A DNA stretch of 44,452 nt from Geofilum rubicundum JCM 15548 (GTDB lineage: Bacteria; Bacteroidota; Bacteroidia; Bacteroidales; Marinilabiliaceae): NCBI RefSeq assembly GCF_000974365.1, contig NZ_BAZW01000034.1, forward strand, positions 1 through 44,452, in the 5' to 3' direction. Every line of letters begins with the position of its first letter. Position 1 is the stretch's first letter. Positions 1 to 9,345 of the stretch are shown here, one piece after another. Position numbers and translations under genes: made by a program. The notes under the pieces were generated by a model. It was not told where the DNA came from, did not search any database, and was given only the letters and a program-made list of their open reading frames with translations.

Positions 1-9
1 AGTATATAA

Positions 10-768
10 TTAACGGACCACGATGCCTTCCTGACCCAGATAGGTTTTCAGCTGGGGTACGGAAATTTCGTTGTAATGAAAAACGCTGGCGGCCAATGCG
101 GCATCTGCTTTACCTTCAACAAAGGCGTCGCGGAAATGTTCCATGTTGCCTGCACCGCCCGAGGCGATAATGGGGATGGACAAGCTCTGGCTCAGTTGAG
201 CCAGGGCTTTGTTGGCAAAGCCTTGTTTAACGCCATCGTGATCCATGCTGGTGAAAAGGATTTCTCCGGCCCCACGCGCTTCTGCTTCTTTGGCCCAGGA
301 GAACAGTCTTTTTTCGGTAAACACGCGCCCGCCGTTCACGGTGACTGCCCAGTCTTGTCCTTCCGACTCTTTTTTGGCATCAATGGCCACGACGACAAAC
401 TGGCTGCCGAAGTTTTTGGCCATGTCATCAATGAGCTGTGGGTTGCGGACGGCAGATGAGTTGATGCTGATTTTATCGGCACCGGCGTTGAGTAAGGCTT
501 CAGCGTCTTTCAGTTCACTGATGCCTCCCCCAACGGTAAAAGGGATGTTGATGTGCCGGGCAATGCGATGTACCAATTCGACAAAGGTTTTGCGCCCTTC
601 ATGGGAGGCGGTTATGTCCAGAAATACCAACTCATCGGCTCCCTGCTCCGCATAGGCCGCAGCCAGCTCAACCGGGTCGCCTACGGTCTTTATTTCTAAA
701 AACTTAATCCCCTTTACCGTCATTCCGTCTTTGATGTCGAGACAGGGGATGATTCGCTTTGCTAGCAT
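10..768 (-). CDS. hisF: Imidazole glycerol phosphate synthase subunit HisF
   Basis: Cyclase subunit of IGP synthase. It uses ammonia delivered by HisH to convert PRFAR into imidazole glycerol phosphate and AICAR in histidine synthesis (cytoplasm). The 252 residues match the usual family length. The (beta/alpha)8 signature is clear: start [15 protein letters not shown] with catalytic Asp11, second catalytic Asp130 in VVVAIDAKK, and phosphate-binding glycine segments TVGGGI (78-83) and IIASGGAGN near the C-terminus. It is the last his gene visible; its stop lies 9 bases from the window edge, so further his genes (such as hisIE) may follow outside. The gap to hisA is 53 bases. Family identity is certain; shared transcription with hisA is inferred from spacing. 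Confidence 0.97.
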   Translation of the reverse strand: MLAKRIIPCLDIKDGMTVKGIKFLEIKTVGDPVELAAAYAEQGADELVFLDITASHEGRKTFVELVHRIARHINIPFTVGGGISELKDAEALLNAGADKISINSSAVRNPQLIDDMAKNFGSQFVVVAIDAKKESEGQDWAVTVNGGRVFTEKRLFSWAKEAEARGAGEILFTSMDHDGVKQGFANKALAQLSQSLSIPIIASGGAGNMEHFRDAFVEGKADAALAASVFHYNEISVPQLKTYLGQEGIVVR

Positions 769-821
769 GTTTATAATGTTTTAATTGGTTCTAATGGTCG
801 CTTTGGTCACAACGGCTTTAA

Positions 822-1562
822 TTAGCGGAGCAGTTTTTCAATGTCGGTCATGCGGATTCTTCCTTCATAAATGGCTTTTCCAAAAATCACCGCAGGAACT
901 CCCGCTTCCTGAAGGGCTTCTATGTCCCGCATATGGCTCACCCCACCGCTGGCAATGAGGTATAGATCCGGAAAGCGGGCCAGGATCTCCTGGTACAAGG
1001 GAATGGAGGGACCGGCGAGCATGCCGTCCTTGCTGATATCGGTGCAAATGGTTTGGGTAATGCCTTTGGACTGGTAGTCGTTTAGAAACTCAAAAAGGTC
1101 CAGTTCTGAAGTCTCCAGCCAGCCTGAAATGGCTATGTTTCTGTCTTTGACATCGGATCCTAAAATGATTTTATCAGAACCATATTGGTCTATCCAACTG
1201 GTGAATTCATCCGGGTTTTTAACCGCAATACTTCCGCCCGTCACCATTTGGGCACCACTTTCAAAGGCGATTTTTAAATCCGATGTACTTTTTAATCCGC
1301 CGCCAAAATCGATGGTCAGACTGGTCTTTGTAGCCAGCTTTTCCAATACCCGATGATTGATGATGCGCCCGGCTTTTGCGCCGTCCAAATCCACCACATG
1401 CAGCCGTTGAATGCCGTGGTGCTCAAATTCAAGGGCGACTTCGAGGGGGTTTTCATTGTAAATCTTTTTGGTGTCATAGTCGCCTTTGCTCAATCGCACG
1501 CATTGGCCATCGATGATGTCGATGGCGGGAATCAACTCTATCTTCTTGCTTGGGGGAGTCAT
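822..1562 (-). CDS. hisA: ProFAR isomerase HisA
   Basis: 1-(5-phosphoribosyl)-5-[(5-phosphoribosylamino)methylideneamino]imidazole-4-carboxamide isomerase, the step before HisFH in histidine synthesis. 246 residues, a (beta/alpha)8 barrel homologous to HisF. General base Asp15 lies in [10 protein letters not shown] and general acid Asp137 in GSDVKDR. Phosphate-binding loops are DFGGGL (85-90) and LIASGGVSH near the C-terminus. Only 4 bases separate its start from the hisH stop, so the two are probably co-transcribed. The N-terminus has about seven residues (MTPPSKK) before the first beta strand, slightly longer than typical, but no better start is evident. Confidence 0.97.
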   Translation of the reverse strand: MTPPSKKIELIPAIDIIDGQCVRLSKGDYDTKKIYNENPLEVALEFEHHGIQRLHVVDLDGAKAGRIINHRVLEKLATKTSLTIDFGGGLKSTSDLKIAFESGAQMVTGGSIAVKNPDEFTSWIDQYGSDKIILGSDVKDRNIAISGWLETSELDLFEFLNDYQSKGITQTICTDISKDGMLAGPSIPLYQEILARFPDLYLIASGGVSHMRDIEALQEAGVPAVIFGKAIYEGRIRMTDIEKLLR

Positions 1563-1566
1563 GCTT

Positions 1567-2175
1567 TTATAATTTTAAAAAACGTTCCAGGATGCGCTGC
1601 CCTACCGGACCGCTTTTTTCGGGGTGAAACTGGGTGGCAAAAAAATTGTCGCGCTGCAAGGCCGAGCTGTAATTCAGCAGGTAGTCGGTGGTGGCAGCTG
1701 TATGTTCACCCAGGGCGACATAATAACTGTGCACAAAATACACATACTGGCCTTCCAGTGAGGGGTCGAAGAGATCGCTTTTCAAATCGAATATGCGGTT
1801 CCATCCCATCTGGGGGATTTTGAGGTTGGCCGGATTGGGTGCTGGTAAGGCGAATTTTCGGATGGGCTCATCAAAGATGTTCAAACAATCTACCCCTCCT
1901 TCTTCACTGTGACTACCCATGAGCTGCATGCCCAGGCAAATGCCCAGGGTCGGTTGCGTCAGCGACCGGATGACTTCTGATAGTCCCGTTTCGTTGAGAT
2001 AGCGCATGGTGGTACTGGCTTCCCCTACACCTGGAAAAATAACCTTATCTGCCTTCCTGATTTTTTCAGGATCGGCCGTTATTTCGGCTTCCTGATTAAG
2101 TCGGGTTAACGCATTGTTGACAGAGCGGATATTCCCTGCGTTGTATTTAATGATGACTATTTTTTGTGGAGCCAT
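1567..2175 (-). CDS. hisH: Imidazole glycerol phosphate synthase subunit HisH
   Basis: Glutamine amidotransferase (class I) subunit that hydrolyses glutamine and channels ammonia to HisF. 202 residues, normal length. Nucleophile Cys80 sits in GICLGMQ; the other triad members are His184 and Glu186 in FHPEKS. The oxyanion-region motif FPGVGEA (47-53) is present. The start codon is 3 bases from the end of purU and the stop 4 bases from hisA, giving a tight purU-hisH-hisA-hisF order. Identity rests on these motifs plus the direct neighbourhood of hisA and hisF. Confidence 0.97.
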   Translation of the reverse strand: MAPQKIVIIKYNAGNIRSVNNALTRLNQEAEITADPEKIRKADKVIFPGVGEASTTMRYLNETGLSEVIRSLTQPTLGICLGMQLMGSHSEEGGVDCLNIFDEPIRKFALPAPNPANLKIPQMGWNRIFDLKSDLFDPSLEGQYVYFVHSYYVALGEHTAATTDYLLNYSSALQRDNFFATQFHPEKSGPVGQRILERFLKL

Positions 2176-2178
2176 TAT

Positions 2179-3048
2179 TTATTGGAATATGACGGTTTTG
2201 TTTTTGTAAACCAGCGTTTTTCGATCAACATGGGCCATGACAGCTCTGGAAAGAACGATCTTTTCCACATCACGTCCTTTTTGTATGAGTTTTTCCACAT
2301 TGTCGTGGTGCGTAATGCGTGCCACATCCTGATCGATGATGGGGCCGGCATCCAGGTCGGTGGTGACATAGTGACTGGTGGCACCAATGATTTTTACGCC
2401 CCTGGCATGCGCAGCATGGTAGGGTTTTGCACCGACAAAGGCCGGTAAAAAGGAATGATGGATATTGATGACCCGCTCGGGATAATTATCCACAAAGGAT
2501 TGGGAGAGTATTTGCATGTATCTGGCCAAAACGATAAAATCGATTTGGTGCTCCCGGAGTATTTCCAGCTCCTTTTGTTCCTGCTCTTGCTTAGTGGCTG
2601 CTGTTATGGGGATGTGTATGAACTTTATGCCAAATTTATTCACCACCTCTTCCAGGTCTCTGTGGTTGCTGATGACCAGGGGGATCTCTACCTTCATTTC
2701 TCCACTTTGGTAGCGGGCCAGAATGTCGTACAAACAGTGCGACATTTTGCTGACAAACAGGGCCATGCGGGGTGTGTAGTCAGAAAAATGAAGTTTCCAC
2801 GTCATTTTACATGGGTTGGCAATGGCAAATTCAAAGGCCGGTTGAATTTGATCCCGCGCCAATTCGAAATTTTGCAGCTCCCACTCAACCCGCATGAAAA
2901 AACGTTCCTCGTTCCGGTCGGTATGCTGATCCAATGCCACGATGTTACCGTTGTTGCGATGGATGAAATCGGTGACCCTTGCTACTATTCCCCGTTGGTC
3001 GGGACAATGGATGCGTAGAATGGCTGTTTCGCTGTGATTTTTGCTCAT
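2179..3048 (-). CDS. purU: Formyltetrahydrofolate deformylase PurU
   Basis: Hydrolyses 10-formyl-THF to THF and formate, balancing the folate one-carbon pool. About 289 residues from the chosen ATG (MSKNHSE); seven more codons are open upstream, but this start fits a -7 promoter element 18 bases further upstream. An N-terminal ACT domain (about residues 8-80, CPDQRGIVARV) precedes a formyltransferase domain. That domain has the catalytic Asn and His in the NIHHSFLPAF segment and the Asp in TTDLDAGPII. It lies directly before hisH (3 bases). The link is plausible because HisFH releases AICAR, whose re-use consumes 10-formyl-THF, but the functional coupling is my inference. Confidence 0.93.
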   Translation of the reverse strand: MSKNHSETAILRIHCPDQRGIVARVTDFIHRNNGNIVALDQHTDRNEERFFMRVEWELQNFELARDQIQPAFEFAIANPCKMTWKLHFSDYTPRMALFVSKMSHCLYDILARYQSGEMKVEIPLVISNHRDLEEVVNKFGIKFIHIPITAATKQEQEQKELEILREHQIDFIVLARYMQILSQSFVDNYPERVINIHHSFLPAFVGAKPYHAAHARGVKIIGATSHYVTTDLDAGPIIDQDVARITHHDNVEKLIQKGRDVEKIVLSRAVMAHVDRKTLVYKNKTVIFQ

Positions 3049-3066
3049 TATATAAGAAGTTGTACG

Positions 3067-3074
3067 CAAAATTA
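3067..3074 (-). promoter_or_regulatory. Putative -7 promoter element for purU-hisHAF
   Basis: On the minus strand this reads TAATTTTG, a full match to the Bacteroidota sigma -7 consensus TAnnTTTG. It is 18 bases upstream of the purU ATG, giving a very short leader. No convincing -33 TTG is seen at the usual spacing, so the element is tentative. Confidence 0.35.
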
Positions 3075-3130
3075 ACTAAAAATATTGGGGTGTGTAAGTT
3101 AAAGGCGTTAAAAAATAGCAAACTGAAAGT

Positions 3131-3937
3131 CTATTCGATGTAATAGAGAAGGGTTTTTAAAAACAATTCCGGTTGCTCGGCATGCAGCCAGTGACCGGCA
3201 TCCGGGATGGTTACGAGTTGTGATCCGGGGAAGAATTTATTGATGACCAGGACGTCTTCATCCTTGATATAGGGGGATTTTTCGCCGCGGATGAAAACGG
3301 TGGGAATGCCTGTGACGGATGGATGGTCCTCCAGGTGGGAGAAGCCGTCCATGAGCTCGGGCAAGTTGTTCAACAGGGCTTCCAGGTTTAACTGCCAATG
3401 GTAGCGGCCGTTTTTTTGGCGCTTGACGTTTTTCAGCAAAAACTGACGCAAGGTTTTGACCGGGAATTGCTTTTTGAGCGCGGCGTCCATTTCGCTTCGG
3501 CTCTCCATGGTTTCGGGATGCAAAGACTGCAGGGCTTTGAGAATGTTCTCGTGATTGGCTGTGGTCTCTGCATAATTGGCAAAACGGCCGTAATCCTTGG
3601 GGGCAATGTCTGCTATCACTAGCTGACGGACCATTTCGGGATGCTTCATGGTCATCCGCATGGCGGTTTTGCCGCCCATGGAATGTCCCAGCAGTATCAC
3701 TTTTTCTTCTTTTACCTTTTTCCGGAGGGTTTCATACAAATCATCGGCCATGGCTTCATAGGTGTGTGTAGCACTGTGGTCGCTCTGCCCATGGTTCCGC
3801 TGGTCGGGCAGGATGATTCGGTACTTGTCTTCTAATTTAGAGGCGATGGACAGCCAGTTGTCGGACGCCCCATATAAGCCATGAACAATGACGATGGTGG
3901 TCTCTCCCTGGCCCAATTCTCTGCAATACAGCTCCAT
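3131..3937 (-). CDS. Alpha/beta hydrolase (YbfF-like esterase)
   Basis: Predicted cytoplasmic serine hydrolase of 268 residues, with no signal peptide. Alpha/beta-hydrolase features in order: the oxyanion-hole HG motif in IVIVHGLYGASDNW (about 16-29); nucleophile elbow GHSMGG (about residue 95); an acid in the C-terminal third (around PTVFIRGEKSPYI); and the catalytic His in IPDAGHWLH near residue 248. The order and the SDNW motif resemble the YbfF/esterase group; the natural substrate cannot be read from sequence. It starts 1 base after the pdxJ stop, so it is very probably translated from the same transcript. Confidence 0.85.
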   Translation of the reverse strand: MELYCRELGQGETTIVIVHGLYGASDNWLSIASKLEDKYRIILPDQRNHGQSDHSATHTYEAMADDLYETLRKKVKEEKVILLGHSMGGKTAMRMTMKHPEMVRQLVIADIAPKDYGRFANYAETTANHENILKALQSLHPETMESRSEMDAALKKQFPVKTLRQFLLKNVKRQKNGRYHWQLNLEALLNNLPELMDGFSHLEDHPSVTGIPTVFIRGEKSPYIKDEDVLVINKFFPGSQLVTIPDAGHWLHAEQPELFLKTLLYYIE

Positions 3938-3938
3938 T

Positions 3939-4661
3939 TTATTTCTCCTTTACCAATTGGTCTTTATAAAGGGCAATCGTCTTTTCGAGACCCAGGTAGA
4001 GTGCATCGGCAATGAGGGCATGTCCGATGGATACCTCCTTTAAAAAGGGAATGCGTTCGTTGAAAAATCTCAGGTTTTCCAGACTTAAATCGTGGCCGGC
4101 ATTGATTTTTAAACCGACTTTGTTGGCCAGGTTGGCCGCTTCCACAAAGGGGGCAATGGCCTTTTCTCTGTCGATGGGATAATGGGTGGCATAGGGTTCG
4201 GTGTATAATTCAACCCGGTCGGTATTGGTTTCAGAGGCTTTGATGATCATTTCGGCATCGGTGCCAATGAAAATAGAAGTTCGTATCCCATACTCTTTCA
4301 ACTCTGCAATGACATCCTGAAGAAATGAGAGGTGTTGAATGGTATCCCACCCCGCATTAGAGGTAATGGCTTCCGGCGGGTCCGGTACCAGAGTCACCTG
4401 ATGGGGTTTGACGCTTTTTACCAGGTTCAAAAAATCTGGTGAAGGGTAACCTTCGATATTGAATTCAGTTTTAATAACACCTTTAATATCATAAACGTCT
4501 TTTCGTCGGATATGACGTTCGTCCGGCCGGGGATGAACGGTGACACCGTCCGCCCCAAAATCCTGAACGTCTACCGCTGCTTTTTGCACGTCGGGCATAT
4601 TTCCCCCGCGTGAATTGCGCAGTGTGGCTATTTTATTTATGTTTACACTGAGTTTTGTCAT
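3939..4661 (-). CDS. pdxJ: Pyridoxine 5'-phosphate synthase PdxJ
   Basis: Condenses 1-deoxy-xylulose 5-phosphate with 3-amino-1-hydroxyacetone 1-phosphate to give pyridoxine 5'-phosphate, the last ring-forming step of DXP-dependent vitamin B6 synthesis. 240 residues. Family signatures are the start [17 protein letters not shown], then [16 protein letters not shown] (about 35-50, including active-site His and Arg), a central DPPE segment, and GHDLSLEN and [10 protein letters not shown] near the C-terminus. First gene of the leftward run pdxJ-hydrolase-purU-his; divergent from the CBS-ACT gene. Confidence 0.97.
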   Translation of the reverse strand: MTKLSVNINKIATLRNSRGGNMPDVQKAAVDVQDFGADGVTVHPRPDERHIRRKDVYDIKGVIKTEFNIEGYPSPDFLNLVKSVKPHQVTLVPDPPEAITSNAGWDTIQHLSFLQDVIAELKEYGIRTSIFIGTDAEMIIKASETNTDRVELYTEPYATHYPIDREKAIAPFVEAANLANKVGLKINAGHDLSLENLRFFNERIPFLKEVSIGHALIADALYLGLEKTIALYKDQLVKEK

Positions 4662-4760
4662 TTTCGGTATCCTATTTGTAGGTTCTTTAAAGGTATTAAA
4701 ACTGTAATGGTTGCTATTTGTTTAGTGAAAAGCAGTATATTACCGTTGGTCTTCATCGAC

Positions 4761-4768
4761 AAAGTTAG
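4761..4768 (-). promoter_or_regulatory. Putative -7 promoter element for pdxJ
   Basis: The minus strand reads TAACTTTG, matching TAnnTTTG. It lies in the 131-base divergent region, about 100 bases before the pdxJ start. No clear -33 element; tentative. Confidence 0.3.
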
Positions 4769-4792
4769 AAAGTATTTTTTTATTCTTAATTT

Positions 4793-5458
4793 ATGCTGGC
4801 AAAAGATTTGATTTCTGATGTTATTCCTGCATTGAAAACATCTGACACCGGGCTGGATGCTCTCAATTGGATGGAAGCCTTTAGGGTTTCTCATCTGCCC
4901 ATTGTGAACAATCATATTTTTTTGGGCTTGATTTCAGATACCGATATATATGACTTGAATTCCGCCAAAGAGCCCCTGGGGAATCACCGATTGTCGCTGA
5001 TGAAACCCTATGTTATTAGTCATCAGCATATTTATGATGTGATTGAGATCGCTGCACGTTTAAAGTTGAGTATCGTACCGGTTTTGGATGCTGAAAAGGA
5101 ATTTTTGGGTGTTATCACACAACATGATTTAATGCATCGTTTTAGTGAACTCATTGCCGCTCATACGCCTGGAGGAATCATTCAGATTGAGGTGGGAACG
5201 CGTGATTATGCCTTGTCAGAAATTGCCCGGATTGTGGAAGATTCCGATAGCAAAATTTTGAGTCTTTACGCCTCTCAAAGTCCGGATGGTGGCCAGTTGT
5301 TTATTACCCTTAAATTGAACCGAACCGATTTACAGTCCGTTATCAACGGTTTTGAGCGTTATGGTTATAATATCCGGGCTGAATATGGTGCCGTTGTGCA
5401 GGTAGATGAGACTGCGCGCCGGAATTATGAATCGCTTATCAAATATTTAAGCGTTTAA
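4793..5458 (+). CDS. CBS-pair protein with C-terminal ACT-like domain
   Basis: 221 residues, cytoplasmic. The first about 120 residues form two CBS motifs (segments LVHLPIVNNH-like 'SHLPIVNN' at about 36-43 and 'LSIVPVLDAEKEFLGVITQHDL' in part at about 90-110), the usual adenine-nucleotide or AdoMet sensing module. The last about 75 residues (from GIIQIEVGTRDYALSEIARIV) look like an ACT fold, giving an AcuB-like CBS-CBS-ACT layout. The gene is divergent from pdxJ and 22 bases upstream of the outer-membrane protein gene, at the head of the nadK-uppS-bamA cluster. Ligand and target are unknown. Confidence 0.82.
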   Translation: MLAKDLISDVIPALKTSDTGLDALNWMEAFRVSHLPIVNNHIFLGLISDTDIYDLNSAKEPLGNHRLSLMKPYVISHQHIYDVIEIAARLKLSIVPVLDAEKEFLGVITQHDLMHRFSELIAAHTPGGIIQIEVGTRDYALSEIARIVEDSDSKILSLYASQSPDGGQLFITLKLNRTDLQSVINGFERYGYNIRAEYGAVVQVDETARRNYESLIKYLSV

Positions 5459-5480
5459 CCGATTTCTAAATCAGGGCGGA

Positions 5481-6896
5481 ATGGGGATTCAGAAGGTCTT
5501 GCAGGTACTTTTGTTGGTGATGGTTATAATGGCCGGATCCGTGCTTCCGCTCAAGGCCTTTGAACCGGAACCTGTATTGCAGGGCTGGTTAACCGTTCAG
5601 GATATCACCATTGAAGGTAATCTGAGAACACGACGAAAGGTCATTCTTTCTGAATTGCCGTTTTCCATTGGCTCAACAGTTAACATCAATGAACTTATTG
5701 GTCAAATAGAGAGGGGAAAGGAGAATCTGATGAATACTTCCCTCTTTAATTTGGTGGAAATTGAATTCGCCTATACGGACCGACGCCGGATCATTTTTAA
5801 TATCACCGTCAAGGAACGATGGTATTTGTGGGCTTTCCCCATATTTGAGCAGGAGGGTCGGAACTTTAGTGATTTTCTGCGTTTGAACGACGGGTCTTAT
5901 TTTAATTATGGCTTGTATGTCAAACATGATAATTTTCGGGGAAGAAGGGAAACCCTTCGGCTGAGAATGGTGACGGGGTATAAGAAGGAATTTAGGTTTG
6001 ATTATCAAAAGCCCGGCCTGAATCAACAATCGGGTTGGGGGATCAATTTTAATTGGTTGTGGAATGATCAGGTATCCTATACCACACAAAATGACAAGCA
6101 GGTATTTCTAAAAACCCTGGGGAGTCGGTTGCTGACCAAATCAGATGTAGAGGCGTCCTATTACTACCGTCATAATCTGGATCATCACCACCGGGTCTTT
6201 TTGGGATACGAGAATGTCGATGCCGCGGATACGCTCATGGTCAGTAATCCCGGGTTTTTGTCGGGCGGACAAAACCGGAGTGAGACTTTAGAGTTGGGCT
6301 ATCAATATACTTATGACCGACGGGATTCAAAGGTTTATCCACTGAGCGGTCAATATTTTGATGTGGAATTCGCCCGCCGGGGATTTGGTGTGATGTCAGA
6401 ATACACCGGTTTTTTTCAACTGTCCGCCACCGCGTCCTATCAGCGCCCCTTATTGAATCGCTTATATTCCAATACGAGAGGTTTTATGTCGGCCATAGAT
6501 ACCGGAGAGGCACCGTATTATTTTCGGACCGGATTAGGGTACCAGGATTTCTTAAATGGTTTTGAGTTCTACGTCATTGACGGGTCGTCCTATGGTGGTG
6601 TGCAGAATAAATTACTCTATGAATTAATTCCCCGACGCAATAAAACGCTTCAATGGATCCCCCTGGAGCAGTTTTCACAATTCCACTATGCTTTTTATTT
6701 GAAGTTGCATTTTGATGCCGGTTATGTGCTCAATGACAATCGTTTACCTGGCAATCGAATGGCCAACACCTTGCTTTTGGGGTACGGACTGGGAATTGAC
6801 ATGGTGACTTTTTACGATAAAGTTTTGAGTCTGAATTATTCTTTTAATAATTTCGCCGAACACGGCTTCTTTTTTCAATTCAATTTATCGTTGTAA
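5481..6896 (+). CDS. Outer-membrane beta-barrel protein of the BamA/TamA (surface antigen D15) superfamily
   Basis: 471 residues with an N-terminal signal peptide (hydrophobic VLLLVMVIMAGSVLPLKAF). Next comes one POTRA-like repeat (about 35-110: VQDITIEGNLRTRRKVILSE, then a helix and NLVEIEF). The remainder is a predicted barrel with alternating aromatic strands and the family-typical segment YTYDRRDSKVYPLSGQYFDVE (about 275-295). It is far shorter than BamA, which is encoded separately downstream, so it is a second Omp85-type protein. A purine-rich GGGCGGA lies just before the ATG. It sits between the CBS-ACT gene and nadK (11-base gap). The substrate is unknown. Confidence 0.82.
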   Translation: MGIQKVLQVLLLVMVIMAGSVLPLKAFEPEPVLQGWLTVQDITIEGNLRTRRKVILSELPFSIGSTVNINELIGQIERGKENLMNTSLFNLVEIEFAYTDRRRIIFNITVKERWYLWAFPIFEQEGRNFSDFLRLNDGSYFNYGLYVKHDNFRGRRETLRLRMVTGYKKEFRFDYQKPGLNQQSGWGINFNWLWNDQVSYTTQNDKQVFLKTLGSRLLTKSDVEASYYYRHNLDHHHRVFLGYENVDAADTLMVSNPGFLSGGQNRSETLELGYQYTYDRRDSKVYPLSGQYFDVEFARRGFGVMSEYTGFFQLSATASYQRPLLNRLYSNTRGFMSAIDTGEAPYYFRTGLGYQDFLNGFEFYVIDGSSYGGVQNKLLYELIPRRNKTLQWIPLEQFSQFHYAFYLKLHFDAGYVLNDNRLPGNRMANTLLLGYGLGIDMVTFYDKVLSLNYSFNNFAEHGFFFQFNLSL

Positions 6897-6907
6897 ATAA
6901 CTTTTGT

Positions 6908-7786
6908 ATGCGCATAGCAATTTTTGGTAAACAATTCGGGGAGGTGTTTTATGAGCGTTGCAGCACCTTGCTGAAGCATTTGGCGCTGGCGAAGGCTGAA
7001 ATGATTATACATAAACCCTTTTATGATTTTTTAGTAGGTCCTGTTGGATTAAATCCGAAGGTGGCAGGCTTTTTTAAGGACCATGACGACTTGCCTGACT
7101 GCGAAATGATGTTTAGTATTGGAGGTGATGGTACCTTCCTGGATGCTGTAACCATGGTGCGTAACCGGCAAATTCCCATTGTGGGCATCAACAGTGGTCG
7201 TCTGGGGTTTTTGGCGGATATATCTCAGGAGGAGTTGCCCCTGGCTGTGGCCGAAATTATGGAGGGGCAGTTTGTGGTCAGGGAATTGGATTTGCTGAAA
7301 TTGGAGACCAGCATTCCCTGCTTCGGTGATCTTGATTTTGCCCTCAATGAAATGGCTGTTCAAAAGCGAGACAGCTCTTCCATGATCACGATTCATACTT
7401 ATCTGAACGGGGACTTCTTAAACTCTTATTGGGCAGATGGTTTGATTGTGTCCACATCCACAGGCTCTACAGCTTATTCGCTCAGTGTGGGAGGACCCAT
7501 TATGCATCCTGCTTCACAGAACTTTATTATTAACCCGATTGCGCCCCATAATTTGACCGTACGTCCCCTGGTGGTGCCCAATAGCTTCGAATTGAAGCTT
7601 CGAATTGAGGCCCGAGGCGGTAAGTTTTTGGCATCCCTGGATTCCCGCAGCTGTATTCTGGACGAGTCGGTGGAATTAAAAGTGCGCAAGGCCGATTTCT
7701 CCGTGCCTGTTGTCGAAAGAATTGGGAAAACCTTTTATTCTACATTACGGTCCAAATTGATGTGGGGCGCCGATAAGCGGAATTAG
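6908..7786 (+). CDS. nadK: NAD kinase
   Basis: Phosphorylates NAD to NADP. 292 residues, usual length. Conserved features: FSIGGDGTFLDAV (GGDGT ATP/active-site motif, about 73-85), GRLGFLADI (about 100), NEMAVQKRDSSSM (NE/D motif, about 148) and STGSTAYSLSVGGPI (about 183-197). It lies in the standard Bacteroidota order after the Omp85-like gene and before DUF6089 and uppS. The gap to the next gene is 61 bases. Confidence 0.97.
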   Translation: MRIAIFGKQFGEVFYERCSTLLKHLALAKAEMIIHKPFYDFLVGPVGLNPKVAGFFKDHDDLPDCEMMFSIGGDGTFLDAVTMVRNRQIPIVGINSGRLGFLADISQEELPLAVAEIMEGQFVVRELDLLKLETSIPCFGDLDFALNEMAVQKRDSSSMITIHTYLNGDFLNSYWADGLIVSTSTGSTAYSLSVGGPIMHPASQNFIINPIAPHNLTVRPLVVPNSFELKLRIEARGGKFLASLDSRSCILDESVELKVRKADFSVPVVERIGKTFYSTLRSKLMWGADKRN

Positions 7787-7847
7787 ACATAAACAATAAA
7801 TTGTGGGCGGAAACGTTCATTTAGGACACATTCATAACTAAACATCA

Positions 7848-8573
7848 ATGCCTAAGATCAACTTGATTTTCCTTGTTTTTGTAGCTTTTTTATTTAGCCG
7901 TCCATCCGCACCGGCACAGACAAAACTGGAGGGAGGACCCTATGTTGGCGTTTCCTGGTATAACGGAGACTTGAATCCTGGTCGACAATTTTATCGCATC
8001 CAGCCATCTTTCGGCGCCATTATCAGGTATTCGGTCAACGACCGGATTTCCTTTCGGGGAGGAGCTCTTCTTGCCGGAATGAGTGGTGTATACCCGCAAA
8101 AGAATGTTTATCTGCCCGTTGACTCTGAGGAGCCTTATCAGTTTTCAAGAGAAGTGCTGGACCTGACGGCCATGTTGGAAGTTAACTTTTTTTCATTTGA
8201 TCATCCCACCAACAAAGAATCGGTATTTACGCCTTACTTTACGCTGGGTGCAGGGTCGGTTTTTTATAAAAGATATTCAGAAGATAATGGTAATCACAAT
8301 GAAAAACCGACTTTTGTATTATCTTTGCCGTTCGGTGCCGGAGTGAAATGGAAGGCGAACGATTGGTTGAATCTGGGGGCAGAATGGACGCTGCGAAAGA
8401 CTTTTGTTGATGATTTGGATGTGGTTGGCCATGATATGTCTATCGATGCATCAAATCCTCTCGGATTTCAAAAAACGACCTTTAGTCACAACAATGACTG
8501 GTATTCGGTGGTGGCTGTTTATGCTACCTTTAATTTATATAGCAGGCGCGACAAGTGTCGCGACGGATTTTAG
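7848..8573 (+). CDS. DUF6089 family outer-membrane beta-barrel protein
   Basis: 241 residues with a clear signal peptide (LIFLVFVAFLFSRPSAPAQ). The mature part is rich in alternating hydrophobic/aromatic strands (GGPYVGVSWYNGDLNP, then SFGAIIRYSVNDRISFRGG) typical of small OmpA-barrel-like proteins. The start motif YNGDLNPxRQFY and the place directly before uppS are characteristic of DUF6089 in Bacteroidota. The function is not known; an envelope role is inferred from context. Its stop lies 21 bases before the chosen uppS start. Confidence 0.85.
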   Translation: MPKINLIFLVFVAFLFSRPSAPAQTKLEGGPYVGVSWYNGDLNPGRQFYRIQPSFGAIIRYSVNDRISFRGGALLAGMSGVYPQKNVYLPVDSEEPYQFSREVLDLTAMLEVNFFSFDHPTNKESVFTPYFTLGAGSVFYKRYSEDNGNHNEKPTFVLSLPFGAGVKWKANDWLNLGAEWTLRKTFVDDLDVVGHDMSIDASNPLGFQKTTFSHNNDWYSVVAVYATFNLYSRRDKCRDGF

Positions 8574-8593
8574 AAACGAGTAATCAGGCAGCT

Positions 8594-9343
8594 ATGTCAG
8601 TCAAGGATCTTTTGATACCAGATCGGTTGCCACGCCATGTGGCAGTAATTATGGATGGAAATGGACGGTGGGCCAAACAACGTGGTACTGCGCGTGTATT
8701 CGGGCATAAAAATGGCGTGAAAGCTGTTCGGGAAGTGACGGAGGCGGCCGCTGAATTGGGAATTGAATTTCTTACACTATATGCTTTTTCTACTGAAAAC
8801 TGGAATCGTCCCAAGAATGAGGTAGATGCGCTTATGTCCTTATTGGTTTCAACCATTGCTTCGGAAGCTAAAACCTTGATGAAGAATAATGTTCAATTAA
8901 AAACCATTGGCTGTAGGGAAAGTTTGCCTTTAAAGGTGCAGGAAAAACTGACTTCCTGTATGGAAAAAACAGCGGGTAATACCGGTTTGACGCTCGTTCT
9001 CGCTTTAAGCTATAGCTCCCGGTGGGAAATTACCAAGGGGGTTCAGAAGATAGCTGAGGATGTTAAAAAAGGACTGCTGAATGTTTCTGATATTGATGGT
9101 CAGGTTTTTAGTCGGTATTTGGAAACTTGTAATATGCCTGACCCTGAGCTTCTTATACGAACCAGTGGTGAGTTTAGAATAAGTAATTTTCTGCTTTGGC
9201 AAATTGCTTATTCAGAATTATATTTTTCCAGCATATTATGGCCTGATTTTCGCAAGGAACATTTTTACGAAGCGCTTATTGATTTTCAAAAACGTGAAAG
9301 ACGGTTCGGGAAAACCAGTGACCAGTTAATTTTAAAAAAATAA
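8594..9343 (+). CDS. uppS: Isoprenyl transferase (undecaprenyl diphosphate synthase)
   Basis: Cis-prenyltransferase that extends farnesyl diphosphate with isopentenyl units to undecaprenyl diphosphate, the lipid carrier for peptidoglycan and O-antigen. About 249 residues from the chosen ATG (MSVKDLL); an in-frame ATG 39 bases upstream overlaps DUF6089 and would add 13 unconserved residues. Motifs: AVIMDGNGRWAKQRG with catalytic Asp, FSTENWNRP, and a C-terminal ELLIRTSGEFRISNFLLWQ plus WPDF. Two bases separate its stop from the bamA start, so it is probably in the same transcript. Confidence 0.95.
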   Translation: MSVKDLLIPDRLPRHVAVIMDGNGRWAKQRGTARVFGHKNGVKAVREVTEAAAELGIEFLTLYAFSTENWNRPKNEVDALMSLLVSTIASEAKTLMKNNVQLKTIGCRESLPLKVQEKLTSCMEKTAGNTGLTLVLALSYSSRWEITKGVQKIAEDVKKGLLNVSDIDGQVFSRYLETCNMPDPELLIRTSGEFRISNFLLWQIAYSELYFSSILWPDFRKEHFYEALIDFQKRERRFGKTSDQLILKK

Positions 9344-9345
9344 AA

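Noticed and set aside
1-3070. A histidine attenuator upstream of the his genes
   Set aside because: No His-rich short frame or terminator hairpin found between 3049 and 3130 or between the his genes; the first his genes of the operon may lie elsewhere.
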